NCBI RefSeq assembly: GCF_000757885.1
Contig: NZ_JQCR01000002.1
Span: 2,108,001-2,172,000, forward strand
Source of the DNA: Paenibacillus wynnii
GTDB lineage: Bacteria; Bacillota; Bacilli; Paenibacillales; Paenibacillaceae
Reading direction: 5' to 3'
DNA: 64,000 bases
Program-made: the position numbers and the translations under genes
The notes under the pieces: model-generated
What the model saw: only the letters and a program-made list of their open reading frames with translations
The model's database searches: none
Told to the model about the DNA's origin: nothing
In this document: in pieces, positions 42,568-51,755 of the stretch
Position numbering within the stretch: the first letter of the stretch is position 1
How the letters are laid out: the number at the start of each line of letters is the position of its first letter

Positions 42568-43107
42568 CTACATGAATGAGAAAAAAGAACGTAGAAGACC
42601 GCGCTTCCTTGGCGGTACCTGAAGCATGACAACGGCAGACGGGTGGTTCTCTTCATAGGATGAGTGTATTTGGGTATTTGGCTTCTGAATGGTTTCTAAG
42701 GATGCAGCTAATTGTGTGATCATTTGGCGTAAATCCTCGAGTTCTTCGCGCTGCTGGAACAGCTGGATCGAGACTACTTCATCTGCTTTATGATGAAGTG
42801 AGCGTTCAATGTGATCGATGCGTGAAACCATATCTTCTATAGACTTATCATGAGTGTGCAGGCGGGTCTTTTCTTGCGGTAGCTCTGGTGGCTGATTGTA
42901 AGTCGAGAGATCAATACAATCCAACGTTACCCCGTGTTCGATACGGTCTTTAATATGAGTGAGCAGGCCAATTTCCTGCTCCGAGAATATATAATGGCCA
43001 AACCGGTCTTTTTTAAAGAAATTAGGAAACATAGAGATCCAACGTTTGATAGTAGTTGGGCTAACAGACAGCAGATCAGCAGCATCCTTCGTTTTCAAAA
43101 TATCCAC
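42568..43107 (-). CDS. racA: RacA-like chromosome-anchoring protein
   Basis: 179 residues. An N-terminal MerR-like HTH (LKTKDAADLLSVSPTTIKRW, HYIFSEQEIGLL) is followed by a predicted coiled coil (SIEDMVSRIDHIERSLHHKA ... REELEDLRQMITQLAASLET) and a basic C-terminal tail (PPRKRGLLRSFFSFM). This order and length match RacA, which ties the chromosome origin to the cell pole at sporulation. The assignment is by architecture; other MerR/coiled-coil proteins are possible. Confidence 0.65.
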   Translation of the reverse strand: MDILKTKDAADLLSVSPTTIKRWISMFPNFFKKDRFGHYIFSEQEIGLLTHIKDRIEHGVTLDCIDLSTYNQPPELPQEKTRLHTHDKSIEDMVSRIDHIERSLHHKADEVVSIQLFQQREELEDLRQMITQLAASLETIQKPNTQIHSSYEENHPSAVVMLQVPPRKRGLLRSFFSFM

Positions 43108-43261
43108 TTTGATTCCTCCACTTCGGATGTTCTTTTATAAATGATTCGCTGTTATTAAGCGCCTCCCTGCATGGGTGACAAAGGAAGTGCTGATTCGATA
43201 AACAAAGTGTTATTACGAGTAATCTTGCGGTTTGAGTGTCTGAATTAAAGTAAAGGACTTC

Positions 43262-44860
43262 CTAAAGGAGTACAAGCTTGTCCTTTATCCACGAGATGAT
43301 CGATTCTTTATCTCGATAGATAGGATTGATTTGCTCCCAGATGTCATTAAAGTATTCTTGAAAAGCATTCACGATCGTACCTTCTTTAATTGCGATTAAT
43401 TCAACCTTCGGATGGATATCATTTCTAGGATTGACCCCGATCGCGACGGTGTGATCTCCCTTAATATCGAATTGGGCTCTATGGATGAGATCATATTTGT
43501 GATCATCGATGAGAGCAATTTCAAATCGATCATAGGTTTGTATCAACTCTATAAGATAGAGGAGGTGAACCTTAATATCCTCGCGAGTAGGCCGGAAATA
43601 GGGATTCTGAACATATTTCTCCGTTCTGACGAGTTCTTCGATGGCTTTCATTGGATAGATATGACGCATCTGGAAATGCTGGATATCTCTATAAAATGAT
43701 TGAACAGTATCCTCAATCCGTTTCCAATGAATAAGACGTTCATGCTCATCTGGTATCGATAGACGCATATACATCTCCATGGTTTCAAGAGGAACGGTTA
43801 AATACGAAAGATCATGTGCGCACATGTAATGACTTCCTGGTTTTCTATCTTTGGATACATTCAATTCGAAATAGTCATTTTGGCTCAAAATATGAATTAA
43901 TGGCTCGGTGTTGTGAAGCATCTGCTCTACATATTTCTCAATGACGCGTACGGCTCCAATCTCATTCAAATAGAGACCCGCATCCACTTCTTTGTATTGC
44001 TCCGTGGCGTAACCCATGATTGCGCCTTTTCTTTTTATGAGAATAATTTCTTGGGCAGGATAATCGATTCCGTATTTATTGAAGTAATAAAGGGTATAAG
44101 CGCCTGAATAGTTCGTCCACGCCAGAATTTGATTAACTAACTGGAGGGAGCGCTCTACATTTTTATTTAATCGGCATAAATGACTAACAGACCAACCTAA
44201 ACGTAAAGCTTGAATGATCGTTTGCTGCCATTCGTGGTGAAGCTCGGGATATCCGTCGAAATAATCAAGTTCACTTTGAAAGGTTAGGTAGATTGCTCTT
44301 TCATTTCCTGCTTCCTGATCCTGCAAAGCGCTCTTAAGCATGGTGATTGCAGCGGATAGGATGGCTTCCTTATGTGGGAGGACAGGTGGAATGTGGGTTG
44401 TCGCAGACACCTTCATGGATGTCTGATTAGGGGATAGACCCTTGGGTTCGCGATGGGTGATCTCTAATAATTTCGAGACGACCGCTTGCGCTTCGGTTTG
44501 CTTACGGTTTTTCCTCGATACGGAATCTAGAGTTAAAGTATACACTTGGGATTCATGAAGAAACTGCCTCACTCTATTCTGGAGCGTTGTCGCTTCATCC
44601 AACGATTCATCAGTCATGCCTAAGAGAATGAATAGAGCAGCTCTTGTTGCCTTTTTATAGTCTCGATCAAGTCCATCACATAGTGCTTCCGCGATATTGT
44701 CAATATAGCTGGTATGTAAAGCAGGCGTTCGGTTTCCTTGAATCCATCTCCGAACATAGGAAGCATCGATATTTAGGGTTTTGGCAAGTCGTGCCGCAGA
44801 CCACCCGCGTATGAGAAGCAGTTCCTGCAGAGACTGTCCGAATTTCATTGAATGAATCAT
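43262..44860 (-). CDS. large XRE-type regulator, unknown
   Basis: 532 residues. An HTH of Cro/CI type occupies the N-terminus (LLLIRGWSAARLAKTLNIDA, VRRWIQGNRTPAL). The remaining ~450 residues are mixed alpha/beta, without a TPR or other domain that I recognise. Similar long XRE proteins are common in Paenibacillus. It is divergently transcribed from the PQQ-like lipoprotein gene, whose start is 110 bases away and which it may control. Confidence 0.75.
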   Translation of the reverse strand: MIHSMKFGQSLQELLLIRGWSAARLAKTLNIDASYVRRWIQGNRTPALHTSYIDNIAEALCDGLDRDYKKATRAALFILLGMTDESLDEATTLQNRVRQFLHESQVYTLTLDSVSRKNRKQTEAQAVVSKLLEITHREPKGLSPNQTSMKVSATTHIPPVLPHKEAILSAAITMLKSALQDQEAGNERAIYLTFQSELDYFDGYPELHHEWQQTIIQALRLGWSVSHLCRLNKNVERSLQLVNQILAWTNYSGAYTLYYFNKYGIDYPAQEIILIKRKGAIMGYATEQYKEVDAGLYLNEIGAVRVIEKYVEQMLHNTEPLIHILSQNDYFELNVSKDRKPGSHYMCAHDLSYLTVPLETMEMYMRLSIPDEHERLIHWKRIEDTVQSFYRDIQHFQMRHIYPMKAIEELVRTEKYVQNPYFRPTREDIKVHLLYLIELIQTYDRFEIALIDDHKYDLIHRAQFDIKGDHTVAIGVNPRNDIHPKVELIAIKEGTIVNAFQEYFNDIWEQINPIYRDKESIISWIKDKLVLL

Positions 44861-44969
44861 TTGATCACCTCTTCATAAGACTACCATATTGGCAAGGACA
44901 TTTGTGTCCTGTCCTGCCATGAAGTGAGATTATGAGTGCTATACTCTTTTCATCATAAGAGGAGGTTTA

Positions 44970-46190
44970 TTGATGATGAAGAGGCGATTGTCTTTCATGG
45001 GAGCGATTATATGTATGGTTGCTGTGTTAACGGTGGGCTGTTCCAAGACGAGTCAAAGTGAAGGATCCATGTTCCGAGGAGATCTGAAACACACGGGTCT
45101 ATACGCATCGAAAGGACCTGACCAGTTCCATAAAGTCAAATGGAAGTTCCAAACGAAAGATCGAATTCGCACGTCACCAGTAATTGCCAACCAAATGGTG
45201 TATTTCGGAAGCGAGGATCGGAACTTCTATGCGGTTGATGTGACAACGGGCGAGCAGAAGTGGACCTATCAGACGGATGGGGCGATCAAGTCAACGTCTG
45301 CGGTTTCGAATCAGGCGGTGTATTTTCTGAGTGGGGATGGGAAGCTGTATGCGCTGAATGCAGAGGATGGAAAGCTGAATTGGAGCTATGAGACCGATCA
45401 GAAAGATGAACCTCGCGATCAAGTTGACTATTGGCAATCATCGCCGGCAGTCTCGGATGGGATCGTATATTTCGGTGGGGGAGGGGGGAATTTCTATGCT
45501 GTAAATGCAAGCACCGGAAAGCTGGCATGGAAGAAAAAGTTGTCCCTTAATGGTTATGTCTCTGATGATCTTATACCCATTTTGCACTCTTCACCTGCGG
45601 TTGATCAGGGGGTGATCTACATGGGTATATCCGGATATGACGTGTCTAGGCAAGCTGAACCGGGTAATGTCGTTGCTTTAGACGCCAAGTCTGGAGAGCA
45701 AATATGGATATCGCCAACGATGAATGCAGTAGATTCATCTATCGTGGTGGATGATAATAAATTGTATTTCGGGATGCGTAACGGTGGCATTGGAGCACTG
45801 GACAAGAAGACAGGGGGATTCGTATGGAAAAATAACGCGGTTCCTTATTTGCTCGGATCCATGGCCCTATCTGGAAATACGCTTTTCTCTGGAAGCTCGG
45901 ATAGCCATAAGCTTATTTCGCTAGATGCAGCAACAGGGGAGCAGAAGTGGGCTTTGGACACCATTGATGCCATTCACGCCTCTCCTTCAACAGATGGTAA
46001 GACGGTATTTGTCGCTTGTGGCAATCATTATTCGGATGAAAATCACGGGATGATTTACGCAGTAGATGCAGAGACAGGAACGGAGTTATGGAAGTATCAA
46101 GCGGCTGGCAACATTTATTCATCACCTGCCATCAATCAAGGTGTACTATTTGTTGGGTCTGATGACGGCTATATGTATGCTATAGAATGA
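44970..46190 (+). CDS. PQQ-like beta-propeller lipoprotein
   Basis: 406 residues with lipobox LTVGC (C24). Eight-blade-type repeats carry the PQQ/BamB signature A.D..TG...W (AVDVTTGEQKWTYQT, ALNAEDGKLNWSYET, ALDAKSGEQIWISPT, SLDAATGEQKWALDT, AVDAETGTELWKYQA). It sits outside the membrane as a scaffold or binding protein; there is no Gram-negative BAM complex here. It overlaps the next gene by 4 bases (ATGA), implying joint expression and a shared task with the esterase. Confidence 0.85.
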   Translation: MMMKRRLSFMGAIICMVAVLTVGCSKTSQSEGSMFRGDLKHTGLYASKGPDQFHKVKWKFQTKDRIRTSPVIANQMVYFGSEDRNFYAVDVTTGEQKWTYQTDGAIKSTSAVSNQAVYFLSGDGKLYALNAEDGKLNWSYETDQKDEPRDQVDYWQSSPAVSDGIVYFGGGGGNFYAVNASTGKLAWKKKLSLNGYVSDDLIPILHSSPAVDQGVIYMGISGYDVSRQAEPGNVVALDAKSGEQIWISPTMNAVDSSIVVDDNKLYFGMRNGGIGALDKKTGGFVWKNNAVPYLLGSMALSGNTLFSGSSDSHKLISLDAATGEQKWALDTIDAIHASPSTDGKTVFVACGNHYSDENHGMIYAVDAETGTELWKYQAAGNIYSSPAINQGVLFVGSDDGYMYAIE

Positions 46191-47080
46191 AGGTATTTCT
46201 TGTGTTGCATATTGTGAGTTATATTGGACTTATTTTGCTCAGTGGCTGTACGGGCAAGACTGATACACCAGAAAGCACTGTACTATCCGCCGATGAAAGC
46301 TCTCAGGTCGTTACGGTTAGCATGCACCGTATAGTATTAGATCGTGAAATGAAGATGTCCATTTACCTTCCGCCTGCGTACAGCAGTGATGTTGCATATC
46401 CTGTTCTTTACTTGTTGTATGGCTATGGGGGCAAGCATGATACTTGGTTTGAGTATCTTCATATTAACGGTGTCGCGGATAGGCTTATTGAACAAGGGAA
46501 GATGGCTCCGGTGATTATAGTGTCTCCCGATTATGGGAACAGCTTCGGGGTCAATTCTCAGGTGGGGGAAGGGCGTGATCCCGGGAGTGTGGACATCGGA
46601 CCGTATGAGGATTATTTGACTCAAGAAGTAATTCCTTACGTGGACAGTCAGTACAGCACAGTTATGGGCAAGGAGGGCAGGTATGTGGGGGGCGCATCCA
46701 TGGGGGGGTATGCCGCACTTTATCTGGGGTTCAACTATCCTGAGCTGTTCAGTAAAGTCGGGGCTCATAGTGCTGCTCTCTGGGACTACACATCAACGGA
46801 TCAATTTATCGGTCAGCGGGATTGGCTGTATGCGAACGAGGCCTTGCGAGAAATTCGGGACCCGTTCAAGCTGGCAGAGAGTCAGAGACTGGATGAGATG
46901 CAAGTTTACTTGGATAGTGGAACTGAAGATGCGTTGACAGAAAAAGATTATCTCCTATATATGCTACTGCGGATGAAGGGGATTGACGCACAATGGGTAT
47001 CTCATTTGGGGGGACATAACAGCTCGTATTGGTCTAGTCAGCTGGAGAATTATTTAATCTTTTATAATGGATCGATATAA
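46187..47080 (+). CDS. lipoprotein esterase of the esterase D / antigen 85-like family
   Basis: 297 residues. Lipobox LLSGC (C21) places it on the outer face of the membrane. The alpha/beta hydrolase features are YPVLYLLYGYGG (oxyanion), VGGASMGGYAAL with nucleophile S171, an Asp in LDSGTEDA, and the His in HLGGHNSSYW. The family includes S-formylglutathione hydrolases, feruloyl esterases and mycolyltransferases. The natural substrate outside the cell is unknown. Coupled to the propeller lipoprotein upstream. Confidence 0.82.
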   Translation: MKVFLVLHIVSYIGLILLSGCTGKTDTPESTVLSADESSQVVTVSMHRIVLDREMKMSIYLPPAYSSDVAYPVLYLLYGYGGKHDTWFEYLHINGVADRLIEQGKMAPVIIVSPDYGNSFGVNSQVGEGRDPGSVDIGPYEDYLTQEVIPYVDSQYSTVMGKEGRYVGGASMGGYAALYLGFNYPELFSKVGAHSAALWDYTSTDQFIGQRDWLYANEALREIRDPFKLAESQRLDEMQVYLDSGTEDALTEKDYLLYMLLRMKGIDAQWVSHLGGHNSSYWSSQLENYLIFYNGSI

Positions 47081-47167
47081 TTCAAGATAGCGAAGAAATG
47101 GGGGGATATGATCCCAGCAGCCATTTTCAGGGCTTAGGGTACACCCCCGTTTAACTCCTGTTAGCTT

Positions 47168-47962
47168 TTAATTCATGCCCGGTGTAATAAGGCTCGCTTT
47201 ATATTGAATGAGTGGTGCTAACCATACCATGCCTGTCCCCCGATATACATTGACCAATCCCTCACCAGATGCCGCAGAACCCATTCGAGTTTTCCCGGAT
47301 TTCTCCACGGTGAAGTCTAGTGAATTCGACCACATCAACGCAAAATTCCCATCGACCTTCAGCACATCATTCTGCAATTCGACTACTACGGCTTCTTCGG
47401 TAGGAATGGGTGCTTCAAGAGCCAGAATCCCTTTACCTTTGGCACTTAGATTAAAAAGACCTTCTCCACCGAGTGCGGCAGAAGAAAGGTTCTTGCGGGC
47501 AGCGACAGCAATTTCCAGGGTTGTCTCGCAAGCTAAGAACATGCCATCGTCAATTACAATATGGTCGTTGTCGACATCAATCAACCATAGATATTTATAG
47601 GTGGTTTCCAGCAGAATCGTACCTGTACCTTTGTAGAGGGGTTTGATCGCACTGGTACCGGTCACTGCACTGGATACTAGATTTCTCATCAAACCTCCGA
47701 CACCTTTAACACCTGATGTCATTTCGATATTACCAACCATATACTGCATAGCCCCAGCACTCAGCATAACCTCACTGTTGTTTAGTTCGACCATAAGCTG
47801 TTTATTTCGCATATTACTCTTGGTCATGAAGAAATTAGATTGTGCCTCTAGGAATGTTGTAGTGCTCAAATCCTCCTTATACTCGATAACCGTAAATCCG
47901 CCAAGCTGTTCCTTAATCACAACATTGTCGTTATCTTTTAGATTATTTATTGTGTAAGCCAT
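47168..47962 (-). CDS. AIM24-family protein
   Basis: 264 residues, all-beta, with the family landmarks QLGGFTVIEYKEDLSTTTFLEA (trimmed), LSAGAMQYMVGNIEM, KGTGTILLE, and the repeated GEGLFNLSAKGKG / GEGLVNVYRGTGMVWLAP. AIM24/TIGR00266-like proteins form a trimeric beta-prism; the bacterial function is unknown. Good RBS (GGAGGGAATC) before ATG. Stand-alone. Confidence 0.85.
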   Translation of the reverse strand: MAYTINNLKDNDNVVIKEQLGGFTVIEYKEDLSTTTFLEAQSNFFMTKSNMRNKQLMVELNNSEVMLSAGAMQYMVGNIEMTSGVKGVGGLMRNLVSSAVTGTSAIKPLYKGTGTILLETTYKYLWLIDVDNDHIVIDDGMFLACETTLEIAVAARKNLSSAALGGEGLFNLSAKGKGILALEAPIPTEEAVVVELQNDVLKVDGNFALMWSNSLDFTVEKSGKTRMGSAASGEGLVNVYRGTGMVWLAPLIQYKASLITPGMN

Positions 47963-48112
47963 TATGATTCCCTCCTCCAGTTATTCCTTCAAGGCGTATA
48001 TATTCGACAAAAAAAGGTCGGTATCCTTGCCTTTAATAGAATACATTTTAAATGATTATAAGAATTGTGATAAAGTTATTAGAATTCTTATGGGATGGTC
48101 GCGGTAAAAATT

Positions 48113-48442
48113 ATGGAAATAATAAATGTACCGTTCAACACAATGGATTGGAGTTCCATTGAGCCTAGTGAACACGCTGGAGAGACAGGTAAAGCGTTGT
48201 GGAGGACTCTTGAAATTGGCAATATACGAGTACGAATGGTGGAGTATACCCCTGGATATCTTGCCGATCATTGGTGTAAACGAGGACATGTACTATTAGT
48301 ACTTGAAGGGGAGTTGAACACTGAATTAAGTGATGGGCGAAACTTCCTGTTAAAGTCTGGAATGAGCTATCAAGTAGCAGATGATGCTGAACCGCATAGA
48401 TCATCTACTGCCACAGGAGCTAAATTGTTTATTGTAGATTAG
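48113..48442 (+). CDS. DHCW-motif cupin-fold protein
   Basis: 109 residues if started at ATG 48113 (MEIINVPFNTMDW matches family N-termini); the frame extends to ATG 48095, and neither has a strong RBS. The small cupin barrel holds the DHWCKRGHVLLVLEGEL motif that names the family, with Asp/His/Cys/Trp close together and a conserved metal-like His. Function unknown. Confidence 0.8.
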   Translation: MEIINVPFNTMDWSSIEPSEHAGETGKALWRTLEIGNIRVRMVEYTPGYLADHWCKRGHVLLVLEGELNTELSDGRNFLLKSGMSYQVADDAEPHRSSTATGAKLFIVD

Positions 48443-48508
48443 TATGTAGGATGAAACTTTGTGACTCCGGGTATGTTAGGGGAAAAGACAACAAGGGAGT
48501 GCATCAGG

Positions 48509-48790
48509 ATGGCCAGAAGAAGAAAATATGCGGTACCAGGGGTCGAGCGGCAAATGCAGACATTCAAAGCAGATGTAATGAAGCGCGAAGGATATGACGT
48601 TGATCCAAATCACCCGGACGATGTGAAATTCGAAGTGGCTAAGGAGCTTGGTGTTCCTCTGCAGTCAGGTGATAATGGCGGTCTGACTACGGAAGAGGTG
48701 GGCCATATCGGCGGTACAATCGGCGGGTCCATGGTTCGGGAAATGGTTCGTCTCGCTCAAGAGCACCTGGCGAATAAGAAGCAACCATAA
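48509..48790 (+). CDS. alpha/beta-type small acid-soluble spore protein-like
   Basis: ATG 48509 is behind AGGGAG; an upstream in-frame start at 48461 would add 16 residues unlike SASPs. The ~93-residue protein ends in a SASP-like core: KFEVAKELGVPL, GGLTTEEVGHIGGTIGGSMV and VREMVRLAQEHLA, which corresponds to the E(L/I)G... and TAREVGSVGG(E/T)MV(K/R) elements of DNA-binding alpha/beta SASPs. It has a longer basic N-terminus (MARRRKYAVPGVERQ) than typical SASPs. The role in protecting spore DNA is inferred. Confidence 0.75.
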   Translation: MARRRKYAVPGVERQMQTFKADVMKREGYDVDPNHPDDVKFEVAKELGVPLQSGDNGGLTTEEVGHIGGTIGGSMVREMVRLAQEHLANKKQP

Positions 48791-48816
48791 GCCGATTCTT
48801 AAGACAAAAGTATCCG

Positions 48817-49197
48817 TTAAGGACTATTAACGTAGAGAGGGAGCTCAACTCGAATATCGAGAACTCCGTCTTGTAAGGAAGCACTTGTGCTGCCATTCAT
48901 CTGTTCCGCCAATAACCTCACAATAGACAGGCCCAACCCTGTACCTGTGTTTCTTGCTTTATCGCCTGTATAGAAACGATCAAACAGTCGTGTTATATCT
49001 ACACTGGCTGTAGGCTTGACCGGATTCTTAAAGGAGATAATGGCTTTATCGGTAACCTCTAAGCGTACTTCGATATCTCCATGGGAGTATTGAACACAAT
49101 TATGAATTTCCTTGAAGTTCACAGCCAACTGATGTTCCTCCAATGCAGTTACCGATGCTGCGAGGCATTCTGCAACCCAATTGTCGTCAGTCAGCAC
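48817..49197 (-). pseudogene. histidine kinase C-terminal fragment
   Basis: Only the ATPase part remains: NFKEIHNCVQYSHGDIEVRL (degenerate N-box), LFDRFYTGDKARNTGTGLGL (F/G2 boxes) and a final ELPLY strand. The H-box and membrane sensor are missing. It lies behind a response-regulator fragment on the same strand with a palindrome between, indicating a decayed two-component system. Confidence 0.7.
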
Positions 49198-49219
49198 ACT
49201 ATTTTGGATAAGCTGCTGA

Positions 49220-49414
49220 TTAGCTCCTTAAAGTTCTTTTCCTCTTGAATGCCTTAAGACGGAGATTTCCCTCCGCCTTAAGGCATTTGTTAATATGGAT
49301 GGCCTCTGCCGCTGAAGAAACACGTTGTACGCCGCTATAACCTGCATGGATCAATGCTTCTGCCAGCATTAAATTAACATCCTCATGATCTTCGATAATT
49401 AGAATGGATTCCAC
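49220..49414 (-). pseudogene. response regulator receiver N-terminal fragment
   Basis: ESILIIEDHEDVNLMLAEAL is a receiver-domain start with the acidic pair, but the reading departs from receiver sequence after about residue 40 and ends within a palindrome. The phospho-acceptor Asp and output domain are lost. Confidence 0.65.
49248..49287. repeat. 40-bp palindrome inside the two-component relic
   Basis: AATGCCTTAAGACGGAG and CTCCGCCTTAAGGCATT make 17-bp arms with one mismatch around 6 bases. No U tract follows, so it looks like a REP-type palindrome at the deletion point rather than a terminator. Confidence 0.55.
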
Positions 49415-49473
49415 CGGCAGTGACTAGCTTATGAGGGAACAAAAAGTTGGAGAGTCATCCCGTCTGTTGACAA

Positions 49474-49488
49474 TGATAATCATTTTCA
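49474..49488 (+). promoter_or_regulatory. Fur box
   Basis: TGATAATCATTTTCA matches TGATAAT-N-ATTATCA with one mismatch, preceded by TTGACAA. It should repress the monooxygenase-yclNOPQ operon in iron-replete cells. Confidence 0.85.
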
Positions 49489-49536
49489 TTTATAGTTAAA
49501 TAAAATTTAAAAGGTTAAGAGAAGAGAGGGATTTCT

Positions 49537-49851
49537 TTGCTCATTCAAACCCGAACCATCGTGGTGGAAAAGGGGAATGCGGATCAAGTTGTTGATCGCT
49601 TCACCCAGAAGAGTCCGATAGATTCTATGGAAGGTCTATTGGATAAAACCGTTATGGTGAACAAGAGGAAGCAGGATCATGAGGAAGTTGTAGTTATGAT
49701 CCGCTGGGAATCTATAGAAGCCTGGAAGAATTGGGAGAAGAGTGACGTTCATATCCAAGGTCATCGGGAGAATAAGGGAAAGCCAACCCCCGAGTATGTC
49801 ATCAGCTCAACGGTAAATATGTATGAAGTGAAAGCCGTCACTAAAGGATAA
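49537..49851 (+). CDS. heme-degrading monooxygenase-like (IsdG/HmoA family) protein
   Basis: 104 residues, TTG start 5 bases after AGAGAGGG. The ABM (dimeric alpha/beta barrel) fold is visible: IQTRTIVVEKGNADQVVDRF, VMIRWESIEAWKNWEKSDVH and the C-terminal EYVISSTVNMYEV strand. Proteins of this type (HmoA, IsdG) bind and degrade haem; others act on small quinones. Being the first gene behind a Fur box and 10 bases before yclN-type genes supports a role in iron release. Confidence 0.75.
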   Translation: MLIQTRTIVVEKGNADQVVDRFTQKSPIDSMEGLLDKTVMVNKRKQDHEEVVVMIRWESIEAWKNWEKSDVHIQGHRENKGKPTPEYVISSTVNMYEVKAVTKG

Positions 49852-49860
49852 GGAAAGCCC

Positions 49861-50814
49861 ATGAAACTAAAATACTTGCTCCTTCTGCTATTATTGTTCT
49901 CATTTACTTCCTTGTTTATTGGGATTAAAGACATTTCACCGCTTGATTTGTTCCATCTCTCCGAATCACAGATACAAGTCTTAATGGTTAGCAGATTGCC
50001 ACGACTTGCATCGTTAGTCATTGCGGGAGTGGGCATGAGCATAGCTGGATTAATCATGCAGCAGCTCACACGTAACAAATTCGTGTCTCCGACTACGGCT
50101 GGGACCATGGATTCTGCGAAATTCGGTATTTTGGTAGCCTTGATGGTTTTTTCCGGGGCGACTCCGATGCAAAAGCTGCTGGTAGCCTTCGGCTTCGCCT
50201 TGTTAGGCACTTTTATTTTCATGCGAATTCTGGATCGGATTAAATTCAAAGATAGTATATTTATCCCTCTCGTAGGGCTGATGTTCGGTAACATAATTGG
50301 TTCAATCACTACTTTTTTCGCGTACCGTAATGATTTGGTTCAGAATATATCATCATGGCTGCTAGGAGACTTCTCCTCCATTATTAAAGGACAGTACGAA
50401 CTAATCTATATCAGTCTGCCGCTGGTGGTGCTTGCCTATCTGTTCGCCAATAAATTTACTGTAGCTGGAATGGGTGAGGATTTCGCCATTAATCTCGGGA
50501 TGAACTACAAAGCGGTGGTGAACATAGGGTTGGTTATTGTAGCCCTGATCTCTTCTGTTGTTATTTTAACTGTAGGAACGATTCCTTTTCTAGGATTGGT
50601 TGTACCCAATATCGTAACCCTATACATAGGTGATCATTTGAAAAAAAGCCTGGTGCATACAGCTGTATTGGGAGCGGTGTTTCTCTTGTTCTGTGATATC
50701 CTGGGCAGACTCATCATTTACCCTTACGAGATTTCCATCAGTTTAATGGTGGGAGTGATCGGTAGCGGATTGTTCATTTACCTACTGATGAGAAGAAAGG
50801 CGTATATGTCATGA
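49861..50814 (+). CDS. yclN: petrobactin/catechol siderophore ABC permease (YclN-like)
   Basis: 317 residues, ~9 helices, of the FecCD class. RLPRLASLVIAGVGMSIAGLI, FVSPTTAGTMDSAKFGIL, ISSWLLGDFSSI, EDFAINLGMNYK and GTIPFLGLVVPNIV follow the YclN/FatD/CeuB subgroup, which imports petrobactin-type siderophores in B. subtilis. First permease of a four-gene importer; overlaps the next gene by 4 bases. Confidence 0.88.
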   Translation: MKLKYLLLLLLLFSFTSLFIGIKDISPLDLFHLSESQIQVLMVSRLPRLASLVIAGVGMSIAGLIMQQLTRNKFVSPTTAGTMDSAKFGILVALMVFSGATPMQKLLVAFGFALLGTFIFMRILDRIKFKDSIFIPLVGLMFGNIIGSITTFFAYRNDLVQNISSWLLGDFSSIIKGQYELIYISLPLVVLAYLFANKFTVAGMGEDFAINLGMNYKAVVNIGLVIVALISSVVILTVGTIPFLGLVVPNIVTLYIGDHLKKSLVHTAVLGAVFLLFCDILGRLIIYPYEISISLMVGVIGSGLFIYLLMRRKAYMS

Positions 50815-51755
50815 GGATGAAGCTTACTGTACTGTCTGTAGCCGCTGTCGCACTTATCGTATTGTTTATGATCTATCAGGCAGGAGGCAACTGGGATTAT
50901 GTGCTGCCGAGCCGGGGGAAAAAGCTTGTTGCGATCTTGATCACTGGAGCCGTAATTGCGGTCTCTACCATCGTTTTTCAAAGCATAACCAATAATCGTA
51001 TTTTGACACCAAGTATTCTAGGTCTCGATTCTCTCTATATGCTCATTCAGACGTTCGGTGTATTCGCTCTCGGTTCTGCCAATATGACCTTCATGAACAA
51101 GAACATTAACTTTATGTTTTCTGCTACGCTGATGGTGCTCTTCTCTGGCTTGCTGTATAAGCTTATGTTTCGCCGGGAAGGACAGAATATTTACTTCTTG
51201 CTTCTCGTAGGGCTCATTATGGGCACGATGTTCCAGAGCGCTTCGTCCTTTATGGAGGTCTTGATTGATCCGAATGAATTTCTGGTTTTACAAGGAAAAA
51301 TGTTCGCCAGCTTCAACAATGTAAGCAGTGATTTATTGATTCTTTCTACGGTTATCCTTGCGCTCACCACGCTTTATTTCATGCGGTTTACCAAGTATTT
51401 AGATGTAATTTCTTTGGGTAGAGATGAGGCTATTAATTTGGGACTGGATTACGAGTATATTGTCAAAAGATTGCTCATGGTGATCGCTATCTTCGTATCG
51501 ATTTCAACAGCGCTAGTAGGTCCCATCACATTCCTAGGTCTGTTGGTAGCTAATGTGGCTCACCAGTTATTCCGCACTTATAAGCATCAATATCTGATAC
51601 CCGGAGCTATTCTGCTAAGTATCGTAGCTCTTGTCGGCGGGCAGTTTTTGGTGGAGAGAGTGTTTGGCTTCACAACTACAGTCAGTGTCATTATTAATTT
51701 TGCAGGCGGCGTCTATTTCGTCCATTTGCTGCTAAAGGAGAACAAGTCGTGGTAG
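50811..51755 (+). CDS. yclO: petrobactin/catechol siderophore ABC permease (YclO-like)
   Basis: 314 residues with the same family outline: GKKLVAILITGAVIAVSTIVFQ, NRILTPSILGLDSLYML, LGRDEAINLGLDYE and GPITFLGLLVANVAH. It pairs with the YclN-like protein. Its last codons overlap the GTG start of the ATPase gene. Confidence 0.88.
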   Translation: MRMKLTVLSVAAVALIVLFMIYQAGGNWDYVLPSRGKKLVAILITGAVIAVSTIVFQSITNNRILTPSILGLDSLYMLIQTFGVFALGSANMTFMNKNINFMFSATLMVLFSGLLYKLMFRREGQNIYFLLLVGLIMGTMFQSASSFMEVLIDPNEFLVLQGKMFASFNNVSSDLLILSTVILALTTLYFMRFTKYLDVISLGRDEAINLGLDYEYIVKRLLMVIAIFVSISTALVGPITFLGLLVANVAHQLFRTYKHQYLIPGAILLSIVALVGGQFLVERVFGFTTTVSVIINFAGGVYFVHLLLKENKSW

